Shown piece after piece: positions 1-13,914 of a stretch of 64,000 nucleotides of DNA (position 1 is its first letter; each line of letters opens with the position of its first letter). The notes below the pieces were generated by a model that ran no database searches, was not told the origin of the DNA, and saw nothing but the letters and a program-made list of their open reading frames with translations. The DNA is taken from positions 122,300,623 to 122,364,622 of the forward strand of contig NC_092861.1 in the NCBI RefSeq assembly GCF_032062135.1, given 5' to 3'. The stretch is from Pyxicephalus adspersus. Taxonomy: Eukaryota > Chordata > Amphibia > Anura > Pyxicephalidae. The position numbers were made by a program, and so were the translations under genes.

Positions 1-653
1 ACCCTATTAGGGTTACCTTATTTTGTTGTTCGTATTTGTGTTTTTTTTGTGTTTTTACTGATACTTTAAGTATTTTAATTCTCTTTCAACTTTCTATATT
101 TGTATTTCTTTGAAAAAACAATAACAAAATGGCAGGTCTAGGATCAGTGGGGGACAGCCAACAGTGGACCCCTGTGCCCCTTCTCCAAACTAACTTTTGT
201 TGGCTAAGGAGGGTCTGGGCCCTCATGCAGCAGCACACTTCCTACGTCCGCTCCTGACTAAGAGTGTTTAAAGGGTTTCTTTAACCCTTGGTAGCCCTTA
301 AAGCAGTAATATAATCTATGGTATAGTGACTGAGTATCCTAAACTGTATATAGAGGGGATAAAACCTGTCATTCATGGTTTTCTCATCATATTCAGTCTT
401 GCTGAAAATGGTCATTAGGATAGATAGTGAGTATGAATCTTCATACTCCAAAGTCCAACCCTTCTACACTGAATTTAAAAACTAGAAATAAAAAAGATAT
501 TACTATACACACAATTTATTTTGTCTTAACTCTCAAATGCATTTTCCTAAGGTTGTGGTAAAACATTATTTTCTCAGGTATTTTAGGAAAATGAATACCT
601 TTTACCTATAGGAAGCTAGTTGGTAATTGTGGTATATTTAAAGAGTTACACAT
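1..653. other. Unique AT-rich sequence, no feature recognised
   Basis: No open frame of note and no repeat family that I recognise. A GC-richer patch at about 130-260 stands out from the AT-rich surroundings, but I cannot assign it. The first bases contain a single AGGGTTA, which is too little to be telomeric. Confidence 0.6.
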
Positions 654-799
654 AGGGCCTAATTTATTAAAGCTCTCCAAGGCTGGAGAGGATACACTTT
701 CAGCAAATTACTTCCATTCCAGGTTTTCTGGATCGCCCAGAATTACTGATGAAAGTGTATCCTCTCCAGCGTTGGAGAGCTTTAATAAATCAGGCATTT
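654..799. mobile_element. Palindromic MITE, family P1, shortened copy
   Basis: The left arm begins GGGCCTAATTTATTAAAGC and continues CTCCAAGGCTGGAGAGGATA. The right arm is its near-perfect reverse complement and ends CTTTAATAAATCAGGC. The centre is shorter than in the full copy at 30397-30618. Fold-back elements of this type are non-autonomous DNA transposons with long terminal inverted repeats. Six copies lie in this window. I could not fix the target-site duplication, so the superfamily is left open. Confidence 0.85.
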
Positions 800-2456
800 A
801 GGGTACAATGCAAAAAAGAATGTCACTTTAGAAATAAATAATCACTTACCATAATGTCTAAAACAGAAAACGAGATAATATCTGTAGGCCTTTGTACAGG
901 TAAACATTTCACTGTCAATCAGCCATAATCCAGGATTAAATGAACAGCATGTAATTGGCTTGATGATTCTTTGGCTTGGAAAATGGATTAAAGCTGAGGA
1001 ATGTAGGGAGATACCACATTTTGGCATTCATTACAAGCAGATATCTGCATGCCAGATTAATAAAAATTCCGAATCTGGTTTACTATCACTTGTTAGAAAT
1101 CATTAGCAAAGTATATATAGCAATGTATGGTATACAACCCATCTTTTCATATTGATATATTGTTGTATAAAGATATTCACACCCATGTCACTGAACTTCC
1201 CATTTAACATTCTTTAACAGTTCCCATCACATTCCATTATGAACTGTGTTTGGGAGGAGTTATGGAGATAAGGCAAAAATTTGCTGTGTGAAGTTGAAAT
1301 ATTTAAGATATGCTGCAGATTTTAAAACAGTTCTGCTCCAGAGCCAGAAATAAACACAAAATCTTAATGTGTTCCAAAGTATAATGCTGCAAGGAGATTA
1401 TGTTACTGAAATGTCTTATCGGGGTCAATTTGCTAAGTGGTATCAGGTATTCATATTGTGTTAAATGCTTCACCAATTTCTCATCACAACTGACAGCACA
1501 TATATCTAAATATGTGCAAAGTTGTAAATAATTTTTCTTCATAGTTCTTTGGTCCTTTGGTGCTGTTCCTTGCAGAAGGCCCAATCCTGTCCAATGCTGC
1601 CACAGTTCTTTTGGGTCAAATGACACTCGGTGACATATAAACCCCCTTCTTGTGAGCATAAGTTGCCCTTTCGGGGTGCAACACCATACTCATCTGTTCT
1701 CATAGTGCTGTTACAGAAAAAGTATTTGGGTGAACACTGTCTGTACAGGAGTAAGGCATATCCCTCATTAAATGACAATAATAGAAGAGAATAGGGCCTG
1801 TGACATTAGGTCACTGGTTAGAGAATGCCAGGAAAAATGTATGTATATTTAAAAAAGTGTGTGTGTGTGTGTGTGGTGGCAAAGAGGAATCTTGAGTGAG
1901 CTTGTGCACAATTTAGACTTAAATTTCAAGTTTTAGAAGCCATATTGACATACAATAATTACTAGGTTTCTTGTGTACTATTAATCAACACTACTCAAAA
2001 CTAGCTTTATTTACAAAACAACAGCTCTAAAACATTTTATAAATCTTTTGCTGACCGACCACCTATTGACTTCTGCCCCCATGCTTAGATTTAAAAAAAT
2101 GAGAGAATCTACAAACAGTTTTGGAAGGTGTTTGCCAGCCACAGTTGCAGATCTCTTACATTCAGTTGCTTCTTGCTCTCTCCGGAAGTCTTTGTCTTTT
2201 GTTAAAGTTGACCTAATAAAACTGCTCTAAATACCTGTCAATCTCTATGAACAAAAAAATAGGTGCAGGTGGTTGATTACTAGGTAGTTGAGAGGAGGTA
2301 ACATCGCCACTTCAAAATATCCAACTAAACAAGCCATTAGATTGAAAGAACATTTTTGATTGGTTGCTTAGGGTTTATATTCTTTGCACATTACCATTTA
2401 TCTTACTCATCTTACTTATAATATAATTAATGTGTCTTACCTGTTTGATTATTTAC
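800..2456. other. Non-coding stretch with a GT microsatellite
   Basis: The only clear structure is a (GT)n run at 1857-1875. Minus-strand open frames at 1303-1659 and 1539-1778 overlap in different frames and show no recognisable motif, so I do not call them genes. Confidence 0.6.
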
Positions 2457-2512
2457 CTTTATGGTTCTATTTTGATTATATAAATCACTGCGAGCAACAG
2501 CAATTTCACCAT
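2457..2512 (-). CDS. Candidate 56 bp internal exon of an unidentified gene
   Basis: On the minus strand a pyrimidine-rich tract ending TTCCTTTTTACAG precedes 56 bases, which are followed by the donor GTAAATAAT. If the exon starts with the last two bases of a codon, 18 codons are open and read (D)GEIAVARSDLYNQNRTIK; the first D assumes a G from the preceding exon. The next frame meets a stop at once, and the third meets one just before the donor. The mix of polar and charged residues looks protein-like, but I do not recognise the gene. An exon this short with acceptable splice sites can arise by chance. It lies on the same strand as the stronger candidate at 15646-15743. The phases of the two do not join directly, so at least one further exon would be needed between them. 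Confidence 0.25.
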
Positions 2513-5500
2513 CTGTAAAAAGGAACCAAGATATTGAATAATTGCTCATGCATACAAAAATACCAACTCAGACATGTAAACATGTATTTAGGGAAGTTAT
2601 GATAATAGTTAGTACTGTGAAAATACAAGCTACATGGTACACACCCCTTAATGAATAACTGATTTCACTGATATAGAAGGGTTTGGTCAGGAATGGCACT
2701 GCATACAAGGGAGCTCTGAGGTCATGAAGAGAAAGGTTTTCTGCATCTCTGTTATTAAAATTTTAATTTAATGAGATGGCAAGGCAACAATCCAATGTGC
2801 CAAGTCAATATGAATGACTATGTAGAATGAGGTTGATTTTCCGGTACTTATCTAAACATCTTTATTACTTCCAAACATGTTTTGTTTATCACATATGTAA
2901 AGATAAAAGTTGTCATAATTACCAGTCTTTTTCAAGAAAATACATTTGAGTCAACAAAGCAACACCCCATGTCAGGCTAAAGTCTCCAATAACTTCAGGA
3001 TTATAATAGTTCCTAAATAAATCCAGGAACTATTGGAAGACCACCAGATCTCAGGTCCTGGATTTTCTGTACAAATAGTTTTGTACTACCTGTACGACCT
3101 AGGTGTAAACTTTAAGAGTTTATCTAAGTTGTTTGAACACCTTCTATATGGACAGCAGACATTTACTCTTCTATCACTCACTAAGCCACACAGCCTTTAT
3201 GTCACCAGTCCAAAGGTACTTCTATAGGGGAAAATAAATATAGACCAGTCATAGATAATTGCACCAAGCACAATTTAGTTTTCTCTTTTTCTCTAGCCTG
3301 CTTATCACCTGGCCACAGAAATAAGAATTCAGGTGACTACCAGATAGCTACACACCAGCAACCAGCAACGTCTCAACCTAGCAACCTTGAGATCGATGTA
3401 TGCCACCTCCAGACCATCAATGGCTAAGATAGTATTGTATGTAACATTATCCCCTGATTATTGCCACCAATTATTAACAGATACCCCAGATTTTTACAAT
3501 AAATTTTGCAAACTCCTCTACACCAAATACAATAAATCCTCTTTACTCTAAGGCTCTTTCAATTGCTACTCAAGAAGTTGTTTCACCTACTTTACTGAAG
3601 CTGTAATCACATCAGTCATTCAATTATTTTGTAAAATCTTTCTGCAGATGCTTTTTGTGTCCAAAATGAGCACATGGTTACTTGGCAAGGTGAAAAATTC
3701 TCTGCTTTTCTAAACCAGCCCTACAATATATTTGATAGTCAGGGACTGGACCTCATTTTTTAAGAAATGTAGCTAAAAAAATTGACAGGTCATGTTCAGT
3801 GATGTTAACCTCTTTTCATTTTAAACAGTGTCTTTTTGACTAATTAAATTCTAGATGGTGTGAGGGTAAATTTATTCATTCTCTAGTCTATCTAATATAG
3901 CTTTAAGATGGTATGATAATGACTCAGGATTTAGGCCAAATTGAATTTTTCTGCATTTTTATTTTATTAGATTTTTCTACTGGGCGAAATGCCCAAAGAC
4001 AAACACATGGATAATCACAACTTCAACTGCAATCAAAGGCACAGGCCACACAAGCAACAGTCTGTTTAATAACAACATAAAATATGAAGAGCAGATGCAT
4101 TTATATAAGCTTTTTTCCTTCTATGAATTTTTTAAACCCATTTTTAAAATGAAAGAACTTTCAAAAGAAAGTTGGGTCTTAAGAAAAAAAAATAACATTG
4201 TGAAATAAACGTTTTGCTGACAAGAACATGCTTCTTCTGATCTAGTTTACACTGGAAAATAACAGCTGCATTCTAATTGGCGGTTATGAGCAACAAATAA
4301 GTCTTTTTTTCCCACAGGCTCTGATAATCACGGGCCTGGATTTGTTAAGACCTAGTGGCAAAACTGTTAGGATATGGAGGGGAGAAGGTTTCTACTTGAT
4401 TCATTATTTTAATTTATTATAGGTCTGCAAGGAGAAATAAAACATAATTTAACAAGTCATTACAGGATACTTACTCAGTTTTTTCTCCTACAAATAAATT
4501 CAAGTGCTTGATCAGAATATTTGGTAGCAGAGTAATCACGGTAATAAATGACTAATGAGCAAACAGTTGAAATACAAAATAAATTTAAAGTAACCTGACA
4601 AAAGTAGATTTGCTTGCATAACATTGATGACGTCACATATGTCAGAAGAAAAAGAAAAGGATTTTTTGGTATTTAGTTGGCATTATCTATACATATTCCA
4701 TATGGCACAGTAAGAAGAAATGCTGTATAAAATTACATTAAAGAGACAAAAATAAATGTATTTATTCCACAACTGTGCACTTTATTCGGGAATCTAAGAG
4801 TTCTTTAATTCTTTTAAGGAATAATATTAAGATATTTTATTAAGAATGAATTAGGAAGTATTATTACCAAGAACAAAGGGGTCTGTTTTAAATGTTTTCA
4901 CTCAAGATTCACCCACTCCTATTAAAAATGTACACATTTTAAACATTAGAATAAATTAGAATAATGTATGAGCCTACTTGTATTAAGAAATTACACATTT
5001 TTTCTTTGAATTTAATGTGAAAATGTCTACATTTGGGTAAATTAGTATTTTTTATATTAATCCCCAAGAGTTTTTGCTAAGAACTTAGCGGTCAGTAAGG
5101 ACTCCAGACAATATTTAGAGGTCAGAAACATTTAAGAAATATTAGTATAGGGCCAGAAGCAGTTACCAAAGGTGCTCAGAGAGTAATATTGGGATTGTGT
5201 TTCCCTTGCAGGCAACATTGCAGTTTTTACACGGAGATAATTTCATAAGCATTTCTGACCTTTCTGAATATTATTTGGGGTTACTGTGATTTAGTTTATT
5301 ATTGGTGTTTTCAAGGCTTATTTCTCGGATGAAATATACATGAAGAAACATGTATATAATAATGTAGAGCTTCAGTGTGCTGCCCTATATAATAATTTAT
5401 ATTGTGTTTTATTGCAGTTATTAAACCCCGCTGTTTTTTTTAATTGTAGAGAAAGGAAGGGTGCATATTTCTGATTTTGAAGTCTGTATCCATCCTGGGT

Positions 5501-8500
5501 ATATCTATTCAATTTTTGTGAAGACTGGTTGTTAATTGAAATATTTCCAACCAAAAACATTCCGGATTTTATTTAAAGGATGAAGAGGGATTAAGGAAAA
5601 AAAGGGGAAATAGTGAAGATATTCCCCTAATGTGCCTCCAGATCAAAAAGTGAAATGTCATGATCATTAAAAATGAAATGTTTAAAAAAAATGGCATTCT
5701 AGAACATTAAAAACAAAATAAACATAAATCTAATAAAAAAAGCATTCTAATTCTCAAGTACTACTTATGATATATTGTGCGGTATTACCACCTAGTACAA
5801 GGATGTAGTTAAAAGTACATTTTATTGTCACACAATCTGTCAGTTGCATCCAACTGCTCATCAGCACTAAATGTTAAATAGCATGTGGCACGTGCCTTTT
5901 AACAAAAGGGCGATTAGGGCAAAGACCACCTACTGTTTGGCTCCAGTTTCTGTAGCAACAGTTAACCAGTACGCGTTTCATTGTTTCACCAGTACAACCC
6001 CTTGTCAGTGCGAGTGTGAGTCACATCATGTCAAAAGAGAGGTCAGGGATTTCTCTGTTCCCGGGATTTAGAGAGCACTAGTGTAAATGTAGAACAAGCT
6101 CTTCACAGCAATCCTGGAACTGGAAATTGTTCTTTGTCTCTTTGTATATGTGTAGGTAAGGCTGTTTTTTCCTGGCTGGGTGTAGAATCTTAGTGGACAG
6201 CTGGTCTTCACCAAAGCACCCCACAGGGGATGATGGATCTCTGCTCCTATTGTTCAATAGATTTTTTCAGTAGTGTCAACCAGGAAATAACAGAAAGTTA
6301 TAATAACGGATAATTGCATAAGTAGGAGATAAGCAAAGATTGGTCCACAGATGACAAAGCAGAGACAAAGTAGAATTATTATTGAGCAAAAAGTGAGGCG
6401 TGTAGTAGGCATTGCATAGAGGTAGACAAGTTTGAGGAAGGCAGAAGACAAGAAATAGCCATTAGGCAAGCTGGGTTCAAGTCAAGTCAGTATTGCTGCG
6501 AAGGCAAGGGTCATGGTGGACAGTGGAAAAATAGAGAGGTCACCCTAACAGAGGTCTACAAGGACCTGACAAATAAAATCAGATGATCTGGGGCAGGACC
6601 AAGCACCAAAAAATCAGCCAACAGCTGTTAAAGTTTTGAGTTAGAACCAGGAGCTTGCCAGAACTGTCCTTAGCAGAAGACTTAATATCCATCAAGGTCC
6701 CATGAAACCCAAACTTGGACATGACACCTCACTAGAATGTGGGCTGCACACCCAGATACACAGGTATGTGTGCATACCCAGCTAAGATTGTTACTGGTCA
6801 TGCACACCACCCATTGATGCCAGAGGTATTGCTATGCCTACTCATTTTTTTAATCTCCTAGTACTGCATATCTCCTGCGGACTTTTTCAGGGTCTTTACT
6901 GATAGTAAAAACAGTGGATCATGTCTTTGAAATGTGCGTAAGCATGGCTACCTGAATAGAATGACAACACAGCAGAGTTACTAGGAAATTGTTAATGCAC
7001 CATTCCAGAAGATAGCTGAATGTGAGCCTTCATGGCAAGGATGCTGCCACAGTTGTTATTTGTTGTATATTTATCATGCCTGCTGATCAGTTGCACTATT
7101 TCTCTGAACAGGGCCCGACTAGCCCATAGGAGGACTTGAAAAAACCTTTGGTTGGCCCCAGCCATATACTCCTGAAATTACATTTTTTTGCTTTCTGGTG
7201 GGCTCTTGCTGCCTTACAAAGTACCATTATGCCAGAAAATCTATGCATGACCTTCTGGTCACAACATCTGGTGGACCCCAGGTGCCCAGTCCAGCCCTTC
7301 TGCCCTGCTAACTGCTAAAGAAATGGTGATATTCAAGGTGCCTGTCCTCTAATTATGCCTATTTTTGTTATAATGCACATTGACTCTAATTTGTTTGAAC
7401 TACCAAAAAGTGTAGGCACATACAACAAATCCAGCAACTGGTTTGTTTGTGTTATATGCGTAAGTCATTCTAGCTACATCTATCAGCATGTTCATTAGGG
7501 TCATTTATTCATCTTGTTCTTTATCCATGCAAAGCATTGACATCTCGCCAACACACTTTTTCAATTACAGTGAGTACAGAACGTAACATCTTGATCCACC
7601 CCCCACTAGCATCTTTTGTGCAAGTCAGATCGTAGCAGTTAGTCATCAAGGGCGTACTCTGCTTGTAACTGTACTCTAGGTCACCAAACACATGGGGGAA
7701 CGAAAAGGAGATATCTTTTTTCAACTATCTACAGTAAATGGAAGAAAATAGAATGGAATGCATGTGGAGTTGTGGATGCAAAACAAGTGTCATTTACTAT
7801 TTTTAATGGCCCTTAGCTTTTTAAATCACACAGTGAAAGAATTCCAGGTTTGGAAAATAAAAAAAATTGTGTCAATTGACAGTAATGTATTTTTCTTTTC
7901 AATTTCCTCTCTTCCCAGCCCTTCATTTCCTGCTATAGGGAGTTCACTACTCCACTGTAGACATTTTAATAGTGTACAAAAATAAAGCTTTCTTCTTAGG
8001 CACAAGTGAATTGCAAATACTACTTGGAGCAGGAAGAGGGGTCTTGATTGGTCCACCCTATCGTCCCATTACCTGAACCAGCAAGCCAAAAGCAGTCTAT
8101 CATATAATAATAATGGCACATGCTGAAGTCTAGCATTCTGTGCATCCTGTGCATGTCAGGGCCGACAACTAAGTAACAATGATGAAGTTGGTATGCCACT
8201 GGGATTGAGACTGAAGGTATAAATCTGAACACAACCAATGATAAAAAGAGCAGTGATATTTTATGCATATTATTAGTGTTGCTCAAATTTGCCTCCACTG
8301 TTTTACAGTAAATCTGTCCACAGCAATGAAGTTCAACTTACCCTAAGGAATGTGCTTGTAGACTAGAAATTGTTGAAAGAGGACAAACTAACTTTCCCAT
8401 TTTTAAGTTTCTTCTGAATTAGTTTAAAAGGCACATGACCAGAATATTCTTTTTTTTTTAATTAGAGGTAACATTTTGGAGTAGACACGGAGGCAGTTAG

Positions 8501-11500
8501 GATTTGCTGAAAATGTCAGAATACCACCCCTGGGTGCACTTTACCATTATACGTTTCTTTTGTCTAAGCTTTTACAGATACAGTTTCATATACAGAAATG
8601 ATACACAACATCTAACTAATTAGCAGATGTCATTACTATTGGGCTAAAAAAGTAGATACAGTTCTTGGGGACAGCTAAATGACACATACATCAGTGAAGT
8701 TTTTTGCTTTTTTGTTCCTTTAATCCCAATGACAACATGGTTAGTTATAAAGTCTTATTGCTTTCCAAATTATATAGCTTTAAGGGCGAAAAAAGGTGAT
8801 ATATTTGATAAAGGTACATTTTGTTTATTTTGTATGGCAGGCATATCTCCCATTTAAAGAATTGGTCATTGTATACAATATAGCAAAATCTCAACAGACA
8901 GCATTATACCCAAACCATGGTCATAATTACCATAGCAGGTATCCAGAACCAGAAACCTGGGAGAGACAAGAGAGATGGTTTAAGTACCTAACTACTACCA
9001 AAAACAGAAACATCAGTGAGCAGTTTGACTTTTTAAACACAGAAAACCATCATTGTTTTTGAGCTTTGTAATGATCTACATGTGAAAGCCTTTGTGGGTT
9101 CATTTTGACCTACCTTACCATACCCTAGCTATACTGCTTTGTTGCTCCTGATATCCCATTTCCTAGCAAAGCAAGAACATAACATGTTCAGGATAGATAA
9201 CTCCTCTCCCCTTACAGAGGGCTACCTAAGCATTAACTTAAAAAAAGTCAAATTTACCTAAAATTACCACTGCAAAATAGTATTGTATGTCTTATGCCTG
9301 GGCACTGCTGTATATCCACAACATAACATCATTTAAATCCCTGTGCTTTTGACTGGTAGTTGTATGAAAGTGAGATTTGGAGACTAGTGTTGATCAACGT
9401 TACTCTTGCTAGAAACAAAGCTGCTTTTAAAACCTGAATCTGTGCTTTCTAAACCTTTTCTGCTGAGCATTACATCCTAGTGAGAAGGTGGGTGGCTCTA
9501 AGATGAAGAAGCAAAGCTCTGATCTCTGCCAAGATGGCTGCCTTTGCATAGGTACATAGTTTGGAACCAGGTGAGTCGGAAATAGGGACAAAAATCAGAT
9601 ATGAGAAGCCCATAGGAAAGGTCATTTGTCTTCTACTTGCAATTTTCATACATCTTCCATAGTACAAGAATTTTTTTACCCATAAGGTAAAAAAAAAAGT
9701 ATTCCCATTGCTCTGCCCGATATCTTTATAGTTACATCCCCAACATGCTATGTAGATTTTGGCTTGCACACCAGAAGCCCTAGGGTTAGTTATTTCAACT
9801 TTGGAGCCCCTCATCCCTGGAGCACACTTCATTTACCTTTGGAAAGCGTGTGTGCATTGGATTCTGGGAGGTAAAAAAGGAATTGTGTTAGAAGTTTTGC
9901 CATCTAAATTCCCCTTTTAAGAAGGCAATGCTGTATTTCAACATTATAAATTAGTAACACATATGGTGAACTATTATGTTTTTATTTTTAATAACTGTTT
10001 GTGATTGCTGTCTCTTTTCTTGCAAACTAAAAACAAAGGGTGTTTAGAAACCTGGCAACACGTCATTTCTTTCAAACCATTTGTCACATATGGCTTGTAT
10101 AAGAACTCCCACATCATGTTGAGTGGTTTGTCAGTAATGCATTAAAGTGTTGATTTGGCACAAAACTAGAGACACTCCTATTGACACATTTTAGTGAATA
10201 ATCCCCTCTAAATCACGTTTGACTCATGTTTTCCAATTTTGTTAGCACATGGCTCTGTGATCATAAATAAGATTCATTATTTTGCTTTTGCTCATTTCAA
10301 AAATGTGTTTTTATGTGCTTGATACAGTGTTTTATAATGTCAGCACAGCGATTTTCGTGTGCACTAGATTCATAGATGTTATTTAAATGTGAACCTTATA
10401 AACCCATTGTGTGATAATTCAAGGTGTATTTTCTTCTGCCACTTGCCCCTACATTCAGCAAACTGAAAAATGTTGATGAAGTTTAAACTGCATTTAAAGT
10501 TAGTTTTCAACTGCTTTGTCTACAGCAAAACAGTCACATGTATCAAATGTATTCTGGTGGATCTAAAACTGAACTACAAACATCATAATTTTAATAGTTA
10601 ACAGATTGCATGGTGTCACTGTTGTGGTTTTGTCAACTTGGTCATTGACAAAATTTACAGAATTATTGCATTTAGGCAATCCCAGATAGAGGCAGAGACA
10701 TGACACCAATACTAATGGTTGTGATATTAACACTTACAAAGGTCTCTACAGTCTGGCTTCCCCTTAAGTAACTGCTCCTATCTGTTGATGCAATCCTAAT
10801 GCAACAATGTTTCATCTAATTAAAACAGTTTTTGTCATTTTCCCTAAAACCGTTGTTGGGTTGTGTCATACATTCTTATGTCTATATGTCCTGAGTCAGC
10901 TCAAAAAATGATGCACCCAAAGTATCAAAATGACAGCCAGGAAACCAATACCGGTATTTATTTATAAAGGACAGGTCAGCAGTTGCAGATTGCATTATGT
11001 TCTCAGGACAGGTGTAACTAAAGATTTTCTATAATATCCTGTAAAGCTTTAGCCCTTTGGAATAGTTAGAAATATTTAGATAAAAATGGGGGAGCTGATC
11101 TATATAGTAAAATTTTAAATCAAAAGTCAAAAGGGATATTTGTGCTTGAAGACACTATAAACAGTCTGCCAACTCCCAATAGAGATGTGGCTGAGGGCTA
11201 GGGGAAATTTGCCGAAGAGTACAAACATTTCCTCCCAATGTCCGCCAGTGACTTGATTTACACCTTGGATAGGAAAGGGATTGTCACTGAGTGGTGGTGT
11301 CAAGGGCACCATCCATCAATAGTACAGTAAGTTCTTAGCCAAAGCAATAGTTGACCGTAGCAAAGTTGGACCATATAAGCCACAGTACAAGAACAGCCCA
11401 GACAGTTTGGCAAATGTTGAACACTAATAACGGATTTCTCAGGAGTTTGTAAATAAATCATTATCATAGGTGAATATAGTCCTTAGTGGCATATTGCTAA

Positions 11501-13794
11501 GCCCTAAGCACTGTCAGGTAGGTGAGAATGCCTTTCAGAATGTTAGTATTTCTGTAGATGTGATGAAGAAGAGCAGGGCCATAATATAGATAAATGTATG
11601 GTCTGGTGCTAGGGTTGACACCTGATATAAATACCATCTTTATAGCGTTTTTCTTATGGATAGCATAGGCAACAAGGCCAGGTTGGGTTAATACTAGCCA
11701 GGTGGGCTAGTATATCCATCCATCTGGAACCATATGGTGCCAATTATCCATGGGGAAGCTTCAGAATACAGATGTTTTTGTTCTTGTGATATAAATGTAC
11801 AGTACATACAGTACAGTACAAAAAATAGAATGCTTGTATGTTACAATGTCACTTCCTTAGTTGGCGTTCTAGGAAATAAAGCAGGAAAATGGTATATATT
11901 ACAGAGAAACCTTCCAAAGTATCAGCCTTTTTTAGGTTTGTGATCAATGGTATAGAAACAGGGACAATCAGTTTAAATGGTACCCTACCTAATTCTCCTT
12001 CTCTGCTACTTCCCTACTACCCCACTCAACCACCAGCTATAGTCAGACGGGCAGAAAAGATGTCCTATATATCTACTTAGAGACAGTTTTCCTATAACCC
12101 ATAGAAATGTGTCAGATTTCCTTTTCTATTAGGCTGACAGTAATAAACTGCAGTCTCATTGGTTAATTAGTTACTGCTCCATAAATATTATCACAAGCCA
12201 CTGAACAAGTTTATTCACTGTAAAAAAATATTCAATAGCTTTTAAAAGTTGCAATTAATTGATATTTAGAAAAAAGCCAAGCCAAGTCTTCCTAATTAAA
12301 TTAATCAGGTAGTTTTTGCTAGTTTAGTGCATTTTCTTTTTCGGTTTCTAATACTCAGCAGAAAAACTCATTTTCCCTTGATGCATAATTTTCGAACTGA
12401 GCAGATAGAAAATATTTCATGAAATAATAGCTCCCTCTCCTGTTTAAAACAGAAAAAAAAATCACATACACTGCCTAATGAAACAACATGCTGCTGTGAG
12501 CAAAAATAGCAAAAAGAAAACATTTATTCTGTCTAAATTTGGGCCAATTAAAGAAGAACTCTAGACAATGGAAAAAAAAAGAAAGAAAATGCATACTCAT
12601 ATCGGCTCATATAAGATATTGTAATTGTGTATATGGAAGGCTGATACAAAGCATTTGCAGCACTTCTGGCTAGCTTTATTTAAGCTTTTATTGTGTTTGC
12701 TATCCCTACACAAAATAGAAGTGTCAATACCAACATGTTAACAGACTCCTACCCTGGCTTGTTATTGGAAATAATCCCATCATTTTAAATGCTGCTTCAC
12801 CTATATGACCCTATCACTGGCATCAGGGCTTGGGGGACTTGAAAGGAATACTATTGCAAGATGCAATGATGTTTTCAGAAATCGATATACTTCACCCTAC
12901 CTATATGCCTGCATTCACATGGATACACAGAGTGCACCCAGTGTTATCATTGGTAAAATAGAATATGTAATGAGCAAAGAAATATTTTGTTCAAAGTGTC
13001 CATTAGTATGTTGATTGTGTGGGTGGGGTGCAATATATAAGCAGCATAAAAGTAACAATGGTAATAGTAATAATTCTCAAAAAAGAGGGATATAAACAAG
13101 CTAGCAATGCTGTGCCTCCTGTTACTTCCTTTAATTCTCATTCTGCAGTATATTGGTTGATGAGAGAACGATGCTGTAGATTTGAGTTGCTGCCAGCAGT
13201 TAAACAGTGTGTGTGATAGGCCTAAACATGGCTGTATATAGGCAAAAATCACCAGAGAAAAGTGTTTTAGACATATCTTGGAGAAGTTTAATAATAATCT
13301 GACCCATAGATCCACCATACCCTCAGCAGGTACCAGGAACAATGTTAGCGTAAATGACCAAGTCATTTGCAAACTGGGCCACGGGTCCAGGATGACCTGG
13401 GCTTAGAGAAAGTTGACTGAATGATGCAGGCCTTCAGAATGAGTGTATGATGATCTAGCAGATCCTAATCCCTGGAATAAATAAAAAAATTGCAGCAAAA
13501 GATTGTTTTATTTTTTATCCTGTAATGGGCTATTACTTAATATTAGCTGGAATTCTGTTTTATAGGTGAATCAAGCGACAGGCAGAAGGGTTTTTAAGGC
13601 AAACAACGTATGGTAATAATGATCATTTCTCATAACACAATACAGATTACCTCTGAATACTATACAAGCTAAGATCAGAGTTCAACAATATTCAGGTCAT
13701 AAAGGCACTATACATTGCCCATCTAGTAATAAATTAACAAAAGTTCCAACCGCGTATAAACAGCAGCGTAAAGTGATTGATAGCATATGTGAGA
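2513..13794. other. Long unique AT-rich stretch, possibly intronic
   Basis: No SINE, MITE or transposase fragment that I can recognise in more than 11 kb. The longest open frames (9470-9832 and 12947-13372, both minus) show no family motif and have compositions expected of chance translation. A small ACAGT-rich run occurs near 11800. A degenerate ribozyme-like string near 5971-6008 is treated among the rejected items. If the two candidate exons are real, this stretch would be intron. Confidence 0.5.
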
Positions 13795-13847
13795 ACCGTA
13801 GTACCCAATGCGTTTCGCTAGGTGCAGGCTTCCTCAGGGGTAGCGGT
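13795..13847 (-). ncRNA. Hammerhead-ribozyme-like motif, copy 1
   Basis: Read on the minus strand: CTGAGGA at 13837-13831, a short stem (GC-T with A-GC, one bulged base), GAAAC at 13816-13812, then ACGCAT in place of ACGCGT. The arms that would form stem I pair: TACCC (13842-13838) with GGGTA (13806-13802), and beyond an internal loop ACCG (13847-13844) with CGGT (13798-13795). The order of elements is that of a type I hammerhead with a minimal stem III. One extra A lies between the core and stem II compared with the textbook consensus. The change from GCGT to GCAT looks like CpG decay and would damage the cleavage triplet, so this copy is probably inactive. Confidence 0.5.
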
Positions 13848-13914
13848 AGGTTACCAAAGCATTAGACAATACTAGACACGATATTGTCCATTGGTGGAAC
13901 AATCTCAGGTAGGC

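Noticed and set aside
1..30. AGGGTTA near the window start as telomeric sequence
   Set aside because: Only one unit is present.
5971..6008. Further ribozyme-like string on the minus strand with GAAACGCGT and a GTTGT/ACAAT stem
   Set aside because: The core reads CTGACAA instead of CTGANGA, three extra G bases precede the stem, and stem I does not pair. At best a remote relic.
12947..13372. 141-codon minus-strand open frame
   Set aside because: It contains a Tyr run from a low-complexity tract and has no domain or splice support. Length is within chance for 64 kb.
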